A stretch of DNA of 64,000 nucleotides from Ketobacter sp. MCCC 1A13808 (GTDB taxonomy: Bacteria > Pseudomonadota > Gammaproteobacteria > Pseudomonadales > Ketobacteraceae): the NCBI RefSeq assembly GCF_009746715.1, contig NZ_VRKW01000002.1, forward strand, positions 496,001 through 560,000, in the 5' to 3' direction. The position numbers were made by a program, and so were the translations under genes. How positions within the stretch are numbered: position 1 is the stretch's first letter; each line of letters opens with the position of its first letter. This document shows positions 26,174 to 35,666 of the stretch, piece by piece. The notes beneath the pieces were generated by a model. That model had not been told where the DNA came from and searched no databases. It saw nothing but the letters and a program-made list of their open reading frames with translations.

Positions 26174-26660
26174 TCATTTTCTCTGTAATAGAATCAAGAG
26201 CGTTGCAGAATGTCGCATTACATCGGTGTTCAGATAAATACGATGGGCATTAATAAACAGTATTAATCGTTGCAAAGCCGTTGACGGTTTTTTTCAATCC
26301 CGATAGGGATCACTGTATGTAGTAAATCCTGATCGCCGAAAAACCAGGCAGCCTGGGTCGTGAGGGCAGATCGAATTACCGGTGTCGCCTTCGCGAGGCG
26401 CAAGCGCTGGGAAAAGACTAAAGATTAAAAACTACAGGTCGAGGAATTAGGACATTGCAACGAAATGGAGAGTGTAAAGCAGAGGTGGTTTCCAAACTGC
26501 TGACACACTACCTTTGATAGGTTTGAAAGTCAAACGATAACTTTTTACGCGCCTGTCTGGAGGCTGGGGGGTCCCCTCCGACGCCCACAAAGAGCACAGC
26601 AATACGATCCGCCTAGCAGATTTAGTTTTATTGAAGACCACCGCAAATAATTTTTTCGAA
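26174..26660. other. Intergenic region between rnr and the hsp20 promoter
   Basis: About 490 bases without a convincing gene. An open frame on the minus strand (26447-26734) has no family features and lacks a ribosome site. Small hairpins are seen at about 26270-26293 (AAGCCG/CGGTTT then T-run) and 26387-26401 (CGCCT/AGGCG). The rnr promoter must lie near the left edge. Confidence 0.5.
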
Positions 26661-26667
26661 ACAACCA

Positions 26668-26694
26668 TTGAAAAGAACTCGATAGACCTTAAAT
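26668..26694 (+). promoter_or_regulatory. Heat-shock (sigma-32-like) promoter of the hsp20 gene
   Basis: TTGAAA at 26668-26673 and CCTTAAAT at 26687-26694 are spaced by 13 bases, resembling the sigma-32 pattern CTTGAAA-N13-CCCCATNT, with mismatches in the -10 part. The leader would be about 78 bases, the size expected for a ROSE element. Confidence 0.4.
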
Positions 26695-26700
26695 ACCGTC

Positions 26701-26782
26701 TTATGAGAGGACGTCCATGTGGAGCCCTGCTCATCCATGATTGTTTTTATTTTATATTGCTTCTATCGGAGGATATACCATG
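26701..26782 (+). ncRNA. ROSE-like RNA thermometer in the hsp20 leader
   Basis: The leader ends UUGCUUC-UAUC-GGAGGA close to the AUG. UUGCU at 26757-26761 fits the UYGCU box of ROSE elements and can pair with the ribosome site GGAGGA at 26768-26773, leaving a G-G mismatch at 26759/26772 like the one described for ROSE. At low temperature the site would be hidden and heat would melt it. Position, length and gene type all fit; no folding was run. Confidence 0.6.
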
Positions 26783-27259
26783 AACGCAATTGACCTAACC
26801 CCACTCTATCGTAGCAGTATTGGTTTCGACCGTTTAGGGTCTTTGATCAACCATGCTCTAGCCACCGAATCCACGCCCAACGGGTACCCCCCGTACAGTA
26901 TCGAGGTGCTGGACGAAAACCGCTATGCCATTACAGTGGCCGTGGCCGGCTTTTCTCAACAGGAGCTGGATATCCAGGTTGAAAAAGGCGTCCTGACAGT
27001 GCGCGGTAATAAAAACGAAAAGGACGAACGCAAGTACCTCTATCAAGGTATTGCCAACCGTTCCTTCGAACGTAAGTTCAACCTTGCCGATTACGTGGAA
27101 GTGTCTGGTGCAGATCTTTCCAATGGTTTGCTAACCATCCGTCTTGTGAAGGAAATTCCAGAGGCGATGAAGCCGAAAACCATCGCCATCAATCAAGAGG
27201 GTGAGGTGTTAGAGCATGATGCTGGAGAGCGAAACACCCGGACTAACAAAGTGGCTTGA
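26780..27259 (+). CDS. Hsp20-family small heat-shock protein (IbpA-like)
   Basis: A 159-residue small chaperone. The N-terminal arm has 'LYRSSIGFDRLGSLINHAL', the alpha-crystallin domain (about 35-130) has 'PPYSIEVLDENRYAITVAV' with 'AGFSQQELDIQVEKGVLTV', and the loop 'GIANRSFERKFNLADYVEV' is typical of IbpA/IbpB; the tail follows 'NGLLTIRLVKEIPEAMKPK'. It binds unfolding proteins during heat stress. ATG 26780 is fixed by GGAGGA 6 bases upstream; an open frame from 26741 lies within the leader. Regulation is probably double: a sigma-32-like promoter and a ROSE-like RNA thermometer. A strong hairpin terminator follows. Confidence 0.93.
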   Translation: MNAIDLTPLYRSSIGFDRLGSLINHALATESTPNGYPPYSIEVLDENRYAITVAVAGFSQQELDIQVEKGVLTVRGNKNEKDERKYLYQGIANRSFERKFNLADYVEVSGADLSNGLLTIRLVKEIPEAMKPKTIAINQEGEVLEHDAGERNTRTNKVA

Positions 27260-27335
27260 GCAAAGTGGCTTGAGCAATCTGGTCTGATCAAGCAAAGCTA
27301 GGCGATTACCTTGTCAAACTGATTGTTTCAAGTAA

Positions 27336-27638
27336 TCAAGAGGCGGCCTGGAAACAGGCCGCCATTTTTACTTCGATGCCCCATACACTGCGCTCCTGTT
27401 CGATGACTAAACCGACTTCAAGATGCTGATGATCACGCTTAACAATGCGCACGTATTCCTGCCATTCATCATCCAGGCGATCCCAGGCTTCCACTACATC
27501 TTGGTAGCTGGCCGGCAAAAACTCCATTCGATTGAGCACGAACGCCGCCGCGATCACTTCGCCGGTGGAACCGCCGCTACGACCCGTTGATGCCAGACAG
27601 TTGGCGTTTTCAATAATTTTTTTGATTTCCCATTGCAT
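27336..27638 (-). CDS. Small protein of unknown function
   Basis: A 100-residue protein I do not recognise. It opens 'MQWEIKKIIENANCLASTG' with a glycine/serine-rich patch ('RSGGSTGEVIAAAFVLNR'), then a charged helix-rich middle ('VEAWDRLDDEWQEYVRIVK'). No signal peptide or membrane segment. ATG 27638 is supported by AGGAG 8 bases upstream; a longer open frame starts further up. The C-terminal codons coincide with the hsp20 terminator hairpin. It lies at the edge of a small accessory patch with brnA, a frameshifted brnT and a recombinase remnant, and may be part of the same acquired DNA. Confidence 0.6.
   Translation of the reverse strand: MQWEIKKIIENANCLASTGRSGGSTGEVIAAAFVLNRMEFLPASYQDVVEAWDRLDDEWQEYVRIVKRDHQHLEVGLVIEQERSVWGIEVKMAACFQAAS
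27342..27369 (+). terminator. Rho-independent terminator after the hsp20 gene
   Basis: A perfect 9-base stem (GGCGGCCTG, GAAA tetraloop, CAGGCCGCC) followed by ATTTTT. It lies inside the last codons of the convergent small gene ending at 27336. Confidence 0.85.
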
Positions 27639-27694
27639 GTAATTTTCTCCTGAGTGGCAAACAACAGCCACGCTCTTCACGCTGGCACGGACTG

Positions 27695-27720
27695 AAGCCC
27701 CGCCCTAGAGGGCGGGGTTT
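27695..27720. repeat. GC-rich near-perfect palindrome
   Basis: The arms CCCCGCCCT and AGGGCGGGG (9 pairs, extended by three A/G-T pairs) face each other across 2 bases. The sequence GAAGCCCCGCCCT-AGGGCGGGG resembles, from memory, the hairpin at the right end of IS200/IS605-type elements. No transposase or TnpB frame is nearby, so if so it is a stranded end. No T tract follows. Confidence 0.45.
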
Positions 27721-27778
27721 GGGGCGGTTCGGCGCCCCGATAAAAAAGCCATGTGACATGCGGGAAGATGGTAAAAAC

Positions 27779-28027
27779 CTAACGCTGCTGACTTTCCATA
27801 TAAGCACGCAGAAGCTTGTTAATACGAGTTTGATAGCCCTGACCCTGCGATTTAAACCACACCAACACATCACTATCAATGCGCAGTGTCACTGGCTGCT
27901 TGGACGGCACCTTCAATTCGGCATTTTGGAAGAAGGCATCATCTAATTCCGGGATATCACTGGTATCGATATCCTTATCATCCATTTCTGATAATCGTTT
28001 CCAATCAGTTTTTGATACTTTGCTCAT
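27779..28027 (-). CDS. brnA: BrnA-family antitoxin
   Basis: An 82-residue BrnA-type antitoxin. The N-terminal half is acidic ('MDDKDIDTSDIPELDDAFF'); the C-terminal half is a ribbon-helix-helix DNA-binding domain ('PVTLRIDSDVLVWFKSQGQ' then 'GYQTRINKLLRAYMES'). BrnA neutralises the RNase toxin BrnT and represses its own operon. Start is the ATG of MSKVSKTDW at 28027; a longer open frame runs upstream through brnT. It overlaps the end of the brnT frame by 23 bases, the normal toxin-first arrangement. The toxin gene carries a frameshift, so the antitoxin may now be an orphan. Confidence 0.88.
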   Translation of the reverse strand: MSKVSKTDWKRLSEMDDKDIDTSDIPELDDAFFQNAELKVPSKQPVTLRIDSDVLVWFKSQGQGYQTRINKLLRAYMESQQR

Positions 28028-28279
28028 AACGGCGCACCTCGTGTTTGGTCGCTTTTCGGGCCGAGATAATACGGATGGTATCTTCATAGCGCTCTACATA
28101 AACCACTACACCCACAAGCTGCTGTATCCAACCAACACCAATCCAGCGCTCCCATAATCTTCCCGGTCATCCACCAACGTCAGCATAGGGTGATTAAACA
28201 TGTCCATAACATCAGCGAAGTCGATTCCGTGCTTACGGATATTGGTGGCGTTCTTCGCTTCATCCCATTCAAACTGCAT
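28005..28279 (-). pseudogene. brnT: BrnT-family RNase toxin gene with a one-base frameshift
   Basis: Read on the minus strand from ATG 28279 it gives 'MQFEWDEAKNATNIRKHG', 'IDFADVMDMFNHPMLTLVD' and 'DREDYG', then hits a stop in that frame. Shifting by one base at the G run (28151-28153 on the plus strand) restores 'ERWIGVGWIQQLVGVVVY', 'EDTIRIISARKATKHEVRR' and 'YEQSIKN', a normal BrnT C-terminus. One missing G in GGGG explains it: the span is 275 bases, where 276 would be in frame. As written, the product is truncated at about 60 residues and lacks most of the RNase fold. It may be real inactivation or a sequencing error. Confidence 0.85.
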
Positions 28280-28312
28280 CACCACCCCTGTATTGACATA
28301 TGTACATACATC

Positions 28313-28861
28313 CTACTCCCGGATTGCTTCTTCGTCACCCACAGCTTCCAACATCGCCAACAGCTCGTCTTCTGTGGCCTCCGGTTCGCTCTGCGCTCTG
28401 TGCCTACCCCGCAAGGTCGGGTGCGTTAACTCGTGGATTTTCTTCAGTTTTACAATAGACACATGGGTGTAAATCTCAGTCGTACCAATGCTCACATGCC
28501 CCTGCATTTGCTGGATAAAGCGGAGATCCGCCCCATCATCCAGCATCAGGGTCGCCACCGTATGGCGGAACAGGTGGCAACTGCCGGTTTTGCCGATGTA
28601 GGCCTGTTTAATGTATTTGGCCACCAGGCGGCTCAGGCGATCCGGGGTTAAGGGTAACCCGGTCGGCTCCAGGAACAGATTGTTGGGGTCTGGCTCGATG
28701 GCAAAGCCGGTTCTCACGACTTCCAGGTAGCGCTTGCTGATAGTTTTCAGTGCCACCGAGATGCCACAGCGTATTTGCGTCTTGCTGCCCAGCTTATCGA
28801 AGGGAGGTAATTCGAGCGCTTTTAGGCCTACCTTTGGTTTCAGGATTTTTGATACGGGCTG
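28313..28861 (-). pseudogene. Truncated tyrosine recombinase (XerD/phage-integrase family)
   Basis: The C-terminal part of a site-specific recombinase. 'LPLTPDRLSRLVAKYIKQA', the catalytic H-x-x-R in 'CHLFRHTVATLML', the second histidine in 'MQGHVSIGTTEIYTHV' and the nucleophilic Tyr of 'IYTHV' are present, followed by an acidic tail. The N-terminal DNA-binding domain and the first catalytic arginine are missing: upstream of GTG 28756 the frame continues only to a stop at 28862, within unrelated sequence. The longest chain from a start codon is 147 residues. It is therefore probably inactive. It ends the accessory patch, 24 bases from the parE stop. Confidence 0.8.
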
Positions 28862-28884
28862 TTAATTTGCTGCGAACAACATCA

Positions 28885-30771
28885 CTAAACCGCCGCCAAA
28901 TTGCCCTTCGACTCCAGCCAATCCTTCCGGTCCCCGGCCCGTTTCTTCGCCAGCAACAAATCCATCGCCTCATCCGTGTTATCGCCATACTCAACGGTTA
29001 ACTGCACCAATCGGCGCGACTCCGTAGCCATTGTGGTTTCACGCAACTGCAACGGATTCATCTCACCCAGACCTTTGAACCGGGTCACCTGAATATTCCC
29101 GCGCTTTTTCTCGGCCTTAATGCGATCCATGATGCCTTGCTTTTCGTCTTCGTCCAGCGCGTAGTAAACGTCTTTCGCCACGTCGATCCTATACAACGGA
29201 GGCATCGCAACATACACATGCCCCGCCATAACCAAAGGGCGGAAATGGCGCACAAACAGGGCACATAACAACGTCGCAATGTGCAAGCCGTCCGAATCCG
29301 CGTCTGCCAGAATACATACTTTGTTGTAACGCAGTTTGCTTAAATCATCCGACGCCGGATCGAGTCCGATGGCAATAGAAATATCATGCACTTCCTGCGA
29401 TGAAAGTATTTCGGCGGAATCCACTTCCCAGGTATTTAGAATTTTTCCGCGCAGAGGCATGACCGCTTGAAACTCCCGGTCGCGCGCTTGCTTGGCCGAT
29501 CCGCCTGCGGAATCCCCTTCCACTAAAAACAACTCCGAGCGCTCCGTGTCCTGACTGGAACAGTCGGCTAATTTACCAGGTAACGCCGGGCCTGCGGTGA
29601 CTTTTTTGCGCACCACTTTTTTACTCGCGCGCATGCGTTTCTGGGCGTTGTTTATGGCAAGATCCGCTAACGCATCTCCTTCAGCAGTGTGCTGATGCAG
29701 CCACAAACTGAAAGCGTCCTTCACCACACCGGAAACGAAGGCAGCAGTTTGTCGTGATGATAATTTTTCTTTGGTTTGCCCGGCAAATTGGGGGTCCTGC
29801 ATTTTTACAGACAATACGTAGCTGCACTTATCCCAAACATCCTCGGCCGTCAGCTTCACCCCCCTCGGCAACAGGTTCCGGTTTTCACAATATTCACGCA
29901 TGGCATCCAGCAGGCCGGAGCGCAAACCGTTAACGTGGGTTCCGCCCTGGGCTGTGGGGATCAGGTTTACATAGCCTTCCGTCACCAGCTCGCCACCTTC
30001 CGGCAGCCACTGCACGGCCCAATCCACCGCTTCTGTATCAGCGCTCATGCTGCCCATGAACGGCTCTTCCGGCAATAGGGTCCAGCCTTGATTCGCCGAC
30101 AACAAATAATCTTTTAATCCGTCCTGGTAATGCCATTCCAGGGTTTCACCGCTGTTCTCGTCGGTAAATTTCACATGCAAGCCGGGGCACAACACCGCTT
30201 TGGCACGCAGCAGATGGGTCAGACGCGATACTGAATATTTGGTTGAATCAAAATATTTCGGGTCCGGCAAAAAACGCAAAGACGTGCCAGTGTTACGTTT
30301 GCCACAGGTATCGACTATTTCGAGTTCCGTCGCTTTGTCACCGTTCTTGAAACCCATTCGGTACACATTGCCGTCGCGACGAATAGTAACTTCCAGCATC
30401 GTGGATAACGCATTTACGACGGATACACCCACACCGTGTAAGCCACCCGAAAACTGGTAGCTTTTGTTGGAAAACTTTCCACCTGCGTGCAGCGTACAGA
30501 GAATCACTTCAATACCGGGAATGCCTTTTTCCGGATGCACGTCCACCGGCATACCGCGACCATCGTCCACCACTTGCAACGAGCCATCTTTAAATAAAGT
30601 CACTTCAATAGTAGAGGCATGCCCTGCCAGTGCTTCGTCCACACTGTTATCGATCACTTCCTGCGCCAAATGGTTCGGGCGCGTGGTATCGGTATACATA
30701 CCCGGCCGCTTGCGTACCGGATCAAGACCGCTTAATACTTCAATGGATTCGGACGTGTAATTGTCTGCCAT
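28885..30771 (-). CDS. parE: DNA topoisomerase IV subunit B
   Basis: A 628-residue type IIA topoisomerase subunit with ATPase and TOPRIM domains. The GHKL ATPase has 'EVIDNSVDEALAGHA', 'VVDDGRGMPVDVHPEKG' and 'SGGLHGVGVSVVNALS'; the TOPRIM domain has 'SELFLVEGDSAGGSAKQARD' and 'KVCILADADSDGLHIATLLC'. The length matches E. coli ParE and the ATPase start ('YTSESIEVLSGLDPVRKRPG') is typical. It unlinks daughter chromosomes with ParC, which is not in this window. It is the last gene of a conserved minus-strand cluster nudF-DUF1249-cpdA-yqiA-parE. Just beyond its stop lie the recombinase remnant and the accessory patch. Confidence 0.97.
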   Translation of the reverse strand: MADNYTSESIEVLSGLDPVRKRPGMYTDTTRPNHLAQEVIDNSVDEALAGHASTIEVTLFKDGSLQVVDDGRGMPVDVHPEKGIPGIEVILCTLHAGGKFSNKSYQFSGGLHGVGVSVVNALSTMLEVTIRRDGNVYRMGFKNGDKATELEIVDTCGKRNTGTSLRFLPDPKYFDSTKYSVSRLTHLLRAKAVLCPGLHVKFTDENSGETLEWHYQDGLKDYLLSANQGWTLLPEEPFMGSMSADTEAVDWAVQWLPEGGELVTEGYVNLIPTAQGGTHVNGLRSGLLDAMREYCENRNLLPRGVKLTAEDVWDKCSYVLSVKMQDPQFAGQTKEKLSSRQTAAFVSGVVKDAFSLWLHQHTAEGDALADLAINNAQKRMRASKKVVRKKVTAGPALPGKLADCSSQDTERSELFLVEGDSAGGSAKQARDREFQAVMPLRGKILNTWEVDSAEILSSQEVHDISIAIGLDPASDDLSKLRYNKVCILADADSDGLHIATLLCALFVRHFRPLVMAGHVYVAMPPLYRIDVAKDVYYALDEDEKQGIMDRIKAEKKRGNIQVTRFKGLGEMNPLQLRETTMATESRRLVQLTVEYGDNTDEAMDLLLAKKRAGDRKDWLESKGNLAAV

Positions 30772-30804
30772 AGGTAAATTCAGTTCCGTTTTTTATTCAT
30801 GATT

Positions 30805-31386
30805 CTATGCAACACCCAAAAATTCAAATATCCGTGTCAGGTGTTGATCAAAGTTTTGAAAACTGTGGTCGCCGCCCTGCTCCACAATCTGCTTGCAGGC
30901 GGCGTATTTTTCCACGCCCTGCCGATAGTCCAGGGTCTCATCGCCGGTCTGTGTTAACAACAGATAACGTTCCGGCCGCGTAATCTGTGTGACCTCAAAA
31001 CCTTTAATTATCTGCATATGATCCTGGGTGAAGACGTATTTCTCACCCGTGTGATCATTGGTCATCTCCCCCAGATAATCCTGCAGCAACTCATAGGGGC
31101 GTACAGCGGGGTTGATCATTGCTAAGGGTAGCTTATATTTCTCGGCGACATAAGTTCCCAGATAGCCCCCCATAGAGCTACCGATCAAACCGATTTTCTG
31201 GGGCAGGCATTGCTGGATTTCCTGCTCCAGAATCGCCATCGCCCGAATCGGATCAAAAGGCAATTGTGGTACGTGAAACTGAACATGGGGGAATCGTACC
31301 AAGGCGTGCCTTGTTTGTTGCGCCTTGGCGGATTGAGGCGAGCTGTTAAAGCCGTGTATATAAAAAAGATGATAGGGATCTGGCAT
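30805..31386 (-). CDS. yqiA: YqiA-family esterase
   Basis: A 193-residue alpha/beta-hydrolase of the YqiA family. It opens 'HLFYIHGFNSSPQSAKAQQ', holds the nucleophile elbow in 'KIGLIGSSMGGYLGTYVAE' (G-S-S-M-G), the acid in 'TQTGDETLDYRQ' and the catalytic histidine in 'QGGDHSFQNFD'. The natural substrate is unknown; the E. coli protein has esterase activity on short acyl esters. It lies 33 bases upstream of parE in the conserved cluster. No clear ribosome site is seen at the ATG. Confidence 0.88.
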   Translation of the reverse strand: MPDPYHLFYIHGFNSSPQSAKAQQTRHALVRFPHVQFHVPQLPFDPIRAMAILEQEIQQCLPQKIGLIGSSMGGYLGTYVAEKYKLPLAMINPAVRPYELLQDYLGEMTNDHTGEKYVFTQDHMQIIKGFEVTQITRPERYLLLTQTGDETLDYRQGVEKYAACKQIVEQGGDHSFQNFDQHLTRIFEFLGVA

Positions 31387-31457
31387 GATAATGAGACCGG
31401 TCGGAACGACGCCTTATGCTGTGTGTTCGGTTGGGGTGCTGTTTTGGATGGGGGCGG

Positions 31458-32264
31458 TTAATAGCCCCTGACGCTGTAATCCACCACGAAGTCTACACCA
31501 GTCACCCGGGAAACGCCGGTTTCAATGCGACCATCCGCATGCAGATCGAGCCAGCGATAGCCTGGGTTCTCCCGGTCGACAGCAAAATCGAAGCTTTTGG
31601 GTCGAAACTGAACGCAAGTAGAGGGTACGGACATCAGTTTCACGCCCTTGCGCTCCCCTTCGTACGCCTGGTGAACATGACCCCAGATAATATTACGCAC
31701 GTTGTGGAACTGGTCAACAATACGAAAAAATTCAGCCGCGTTACCGACGATCTGTTGATCCAGCCATTCACTGCCCACAGGAACCGGTTGATGATGCAAT
31801 GCGATAAGGACGTTGTTGCCCGCAGACTGTTGCAGGGCCTGTTGCAGGAACACCAGCTCAGAGTCAGCAAAGTTGCCGGGCACCTTACCACGGATGGTGG
31901 AATCCAGCATGATGATATGCCAGCCATTCAGGGGAATGACGCACGGGCTCATGCGCTTTGCCACCTGGTGGTTGGCCATCATATCGGTGAGATCATGGTT
32001 GCCGGGCAACCAATAGACAGGGCACGCAAACGCCTCCATGTGCTGATGAAAGCGATTATAGGATTCGCTGCTGCCATCCTGGGACAGATCACCTGTAGCG
32101 AGCACCAGATCGATGTGGCGCTGCTCGGCCGCAATCAGGTCCATCACCATGGAGAGGCTATGTTCGGTATTCAACCCTAATAACTTACCTTCCGGACTTT
32201 TGAAAAGGTGGCTATCAGAGAGCTGAACAACACGAATTGAGTTGGATGTTGATTTAAAGACCAA
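31458..32264 (-). CDS. cpdA: 3',5'-cyclic-AMP phosphodiesterase
   Basis: A 268-residue calcineurin-type metallophosphoesterase. The two-metal motifs are present: 'VVQLSDSHLFKS' (D-x-H), 'LVLATGDLSQDGSSESY' (GDxxxx), 'PVYWLPGNHDLTDMM' (GNHD), 'LIALHHQPVPVGS' and 'IIWGHVHQAYEGE' (GHxH). It opens cAMP to AMP and so tunes CRP-type regulation. The only usable start is TTG at 32264, since an in-frame stop lies just upstream; the family's usual N-terminus agrees. The cluster nudF-DUF1249-cpdA-yqiA-parE keeps the E. coli order. The 193-base gap to DUF1249 shows no gene. Confidence 0.9.
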   Translation of the reverse strand: MVFKSTSNSIRVVQLSDSHLFKSPEGKLLGLNTEHSLSMVMDLIAAEQRHIDLVLATGDLSQDGSSESYNRFHQHMEAFACPVYWLPGNHDLTDMMANHQVAKRMSPCVIPLNGWHIIMLDSTIRGKVPGNFADSELVFLQQALQQSAGNNVLIALHHQPVPVGSEWLDQQIVGNAAEFFRIVDQFHNVRNIIWGHVHQAYEGERKGVKLMSVPSTCVQFRPKSFDFAVDRENPGYRWLDLHADGRIETGVSRVTGVDFVVDYSVRGY

Positions 32265-32457
32265 GGGTCAGCCCATTTTCATTGTCATTTAATACTTATA
32301 AACCACAAATCGGTACACTGCCAGAGAAGCAAGTCTTAACCAGTATAACGGGTTTTCTGCGAACATGGGGCTGAATTGAGGACAAATACCTTGCGCTATG
32401 CCTGTGAATTTTCACGTTTTAACACCCAACCAGAAAGAGTGTGCGCTGTATCACAAC

Positions 32458-32901
32458 TTAGACGTGGATGAGCGCCCGACCGGAGCGCAGGCAGAATTCC
32501 AACCATTCGCCCAAAAATGTGTTCAATTGGGCTTTTTCGTCCGGCTGATACATTTTTTCGTTGGGGTAGGGATAGGTTTGACGAATGGACCGGTTGCGCT
32601 GATAGGAAAGCACCTCAGCCATATGCGCATCGTGATACAAGCGCACGGTCAACGTCGGCTTGGGCACCCACTCATCGATCAGGGATTCCTGCGCAACAGC
32701 GACTGTGGTGGTGTACTTACTGCGTTCAGACACCCTGATACTGACCTGACGCAATTTTTGACCTTCAGCCGCATCCACCCCGAAAAGCCATTCCTCCTGA
32801 TCGTCAATTTCAGGCAACAGGCGCATCATGCGATGGTAATTAATTTCACAATCGCTGATCAATTTGCTGAGATTAGGGGTATAACTTCTACTTACTGCCA
32901 T
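32458..32901 (-). CDS. yqiB: DUF1249 (YqiB) family protein
   Basis: A 147-residue cytoplasmic protein of the DUF1249/YqiB family, unknown function. It has 'SYTPNLSKLISDCEINYHRM', 'EYLFG'-like 'EEWLFGVD', and a beta-rich middle ('LTVRLYHDAHMAEVLSYQR'), ending 'LGEWLEFCLRSGRALIHV'. Start at ATG 32901 (MAVSRSY); a longer frame upstream is in the end of nudF. The start overlaps the nudF stop by about 10 bases. Its constant place between nudF and cpdA in many gammaproteobacteria suggests a shared nucleotide-related role, but none is known. Confidence 0.88.
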   Translation of the reverse strand: MAVSRSYTPNLSKLISDCEINYHRMMRLLPEIDDQEEWLFGVDAAEGQKLRQVSIRVSERSKYTTTVAVAQESLIDEWVPKPTLTVRLYHDAHMAEVLSYQRNRSIRQTYPYPNEKMYQPDEKAQLNTFLGEWLEFCLRSGRALIHV

Positions 32902-33515
32902 TTTTCCTGCAACCGTTGGTAATTCATCTGCAGCCACTGCAGAGCGATTATGGTAGCGGCGTTATTAATATAGTTTTCCTGCAAAATATGCCAGGCTTCT
33001 TCCCGAGGGAAAACCTGCACCCAAATATCTTCACCCTCTTCTTCCAGGCCGTGGACTCCACCGACACCACTGGAATCAATGCCGCCGCAATAAAGAAACA
33101 GCTTTTCATTGCAGCCACCCGGGCTGGGGTAATATTCGTAGATATATTCCAGCGCCAGCACATCACTGCCGGCTTCTTCGATTGACTCGCGATGCACAAC
33201 GTCTTCCGGGGATTCGCCGTCTTCCAGGATGCCAGCCACCAATTCCAGTTGCCAGGGTCCTTCGTGGGCTTCCAACGCCCCAATGCGAAACTGCTCTACC
33301 AGCACCACAGCGTCCTTGTACGGGTCGTAAAGCAAAACGCCCACTGCAGGACCACGATCAAAGCATTCCCGGGATAACACCGGGCTCCAGCCCCCTTTTA
33401 TTAACCGGTGCTTAATCTGATAGCGCTGCATTTTGAAAAATCCGGAATACACCGTCGATTTTTCCAATACCTCTACATCATTATGCGAGAAGCAGGGGCC
33501 TTCCTTCCTGTCCAT
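32892..33515 (-). CDS. nudF: ADP-ribose pyrophosphatase (Nudix)
   Basis: A 207-residue Nudix hydrolase. The Nudix box is complete: 'GILEDGESPEDVVHRESIEE' plus AG, matching GX5EX7REUXEEXGU. Around it are 'AVVLVEQFRIGALEAHEG' with 'PWQLELVAG' and the family signature 'YYPSPGGCNEKLFLYCG'. It splits ADP-ribose into AMP and ribose 5-phosphate, clearing a reactive NAD breakdown product. ATG 33515 (MDRKEG) has AAAGG upstream; a longer frame exists. It is the first gene of the nudF-DUF1249-cpdA-yqiA-parE cluster, so its promoter should lie in the 117 bases before it. Confidence 0.92.
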   Translation of the reverse strand: MDRKEGPCFSHNDVEVLEKSTVYSGFFKMQRYQIKHRLIKGGWSPVLSRECFDRGPAVGVLLYDPYKDAVVLVEQFRIGALEAHEGPWQLELVAGILEDGESPEDVVHRESIEEAGSDVLALEYIYEYYPSPGGCNEKLFLYCGGIDSSGVGGVHGLEEEGEDIWVQVFPREEAWHILQENYINNAATIIALQWLQMNYQRLQEKWQ

Positions 33516-33632
33516 GAATCTACCTTTCGTCAACAACGACTTCTAATGTTGATCTGTTACTTAAGGCTAGCCAGAAACACGCCCGGGAACAATCAAACTC
33601 CGTTGACTATTTTTGCCCCGGACGGATTGACA

Positions 33633-35531
<1,899 letters not shown>

Positions 35532-35547
35532 TTATTTTTTCGAATGG

Positions 35548-35572
35548 AAATAAAACCTCGTCAAGCACGAGG
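35548..35572 (-). terminator. Hairpin with T-run between waaA and thiC
   Basis: On the minus strand CCTCGT, a 5-base loop and ACGAGG form a 6-pair stem followed by TTTTATTT. It follows waaA by about 95 bases and precedes thiC by 26, so it is probably the waaA terminator; a role in thiC control is possible. Confidence 0.55.
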
Positions 35573-35596
35573 CTAATCAATTGTGTTGTGTATTAG

Positions 35597-35614
35597 AGCA
35601 CTATATACAGTGCT
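35597..35614. promoter_or_regulatory. Palindrome upstream of thiC
   Basis: AGCACT-ATATAC-AGTGCT is a perfect 6-base inverted repeat around a 6-base AT core, shaped like a dimeric repressor site. It is 75 bases before the thiC start, just upstream of the hairpin. No binding protein is known from the sequence. Confidence 0.35.
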
Positions 35615-35666
35615 AAGGGAGGCAGCAACCAGGAGGGCATTATCAAACGTAAAGAAGGTTCCGGAT

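Noticed and set aside
26447-26734. 95-residue minus-strand open frame upstream of the hsp20 gene
   Set aside because: It overlaps the heat-shock promoter and leader and shows no recognisable features or ribosome site.
31416-32180. 254-residue open frame antisense to cpdA
   Set aside because: It covers the calcineurin-type gene on the other strand and has no protein features.
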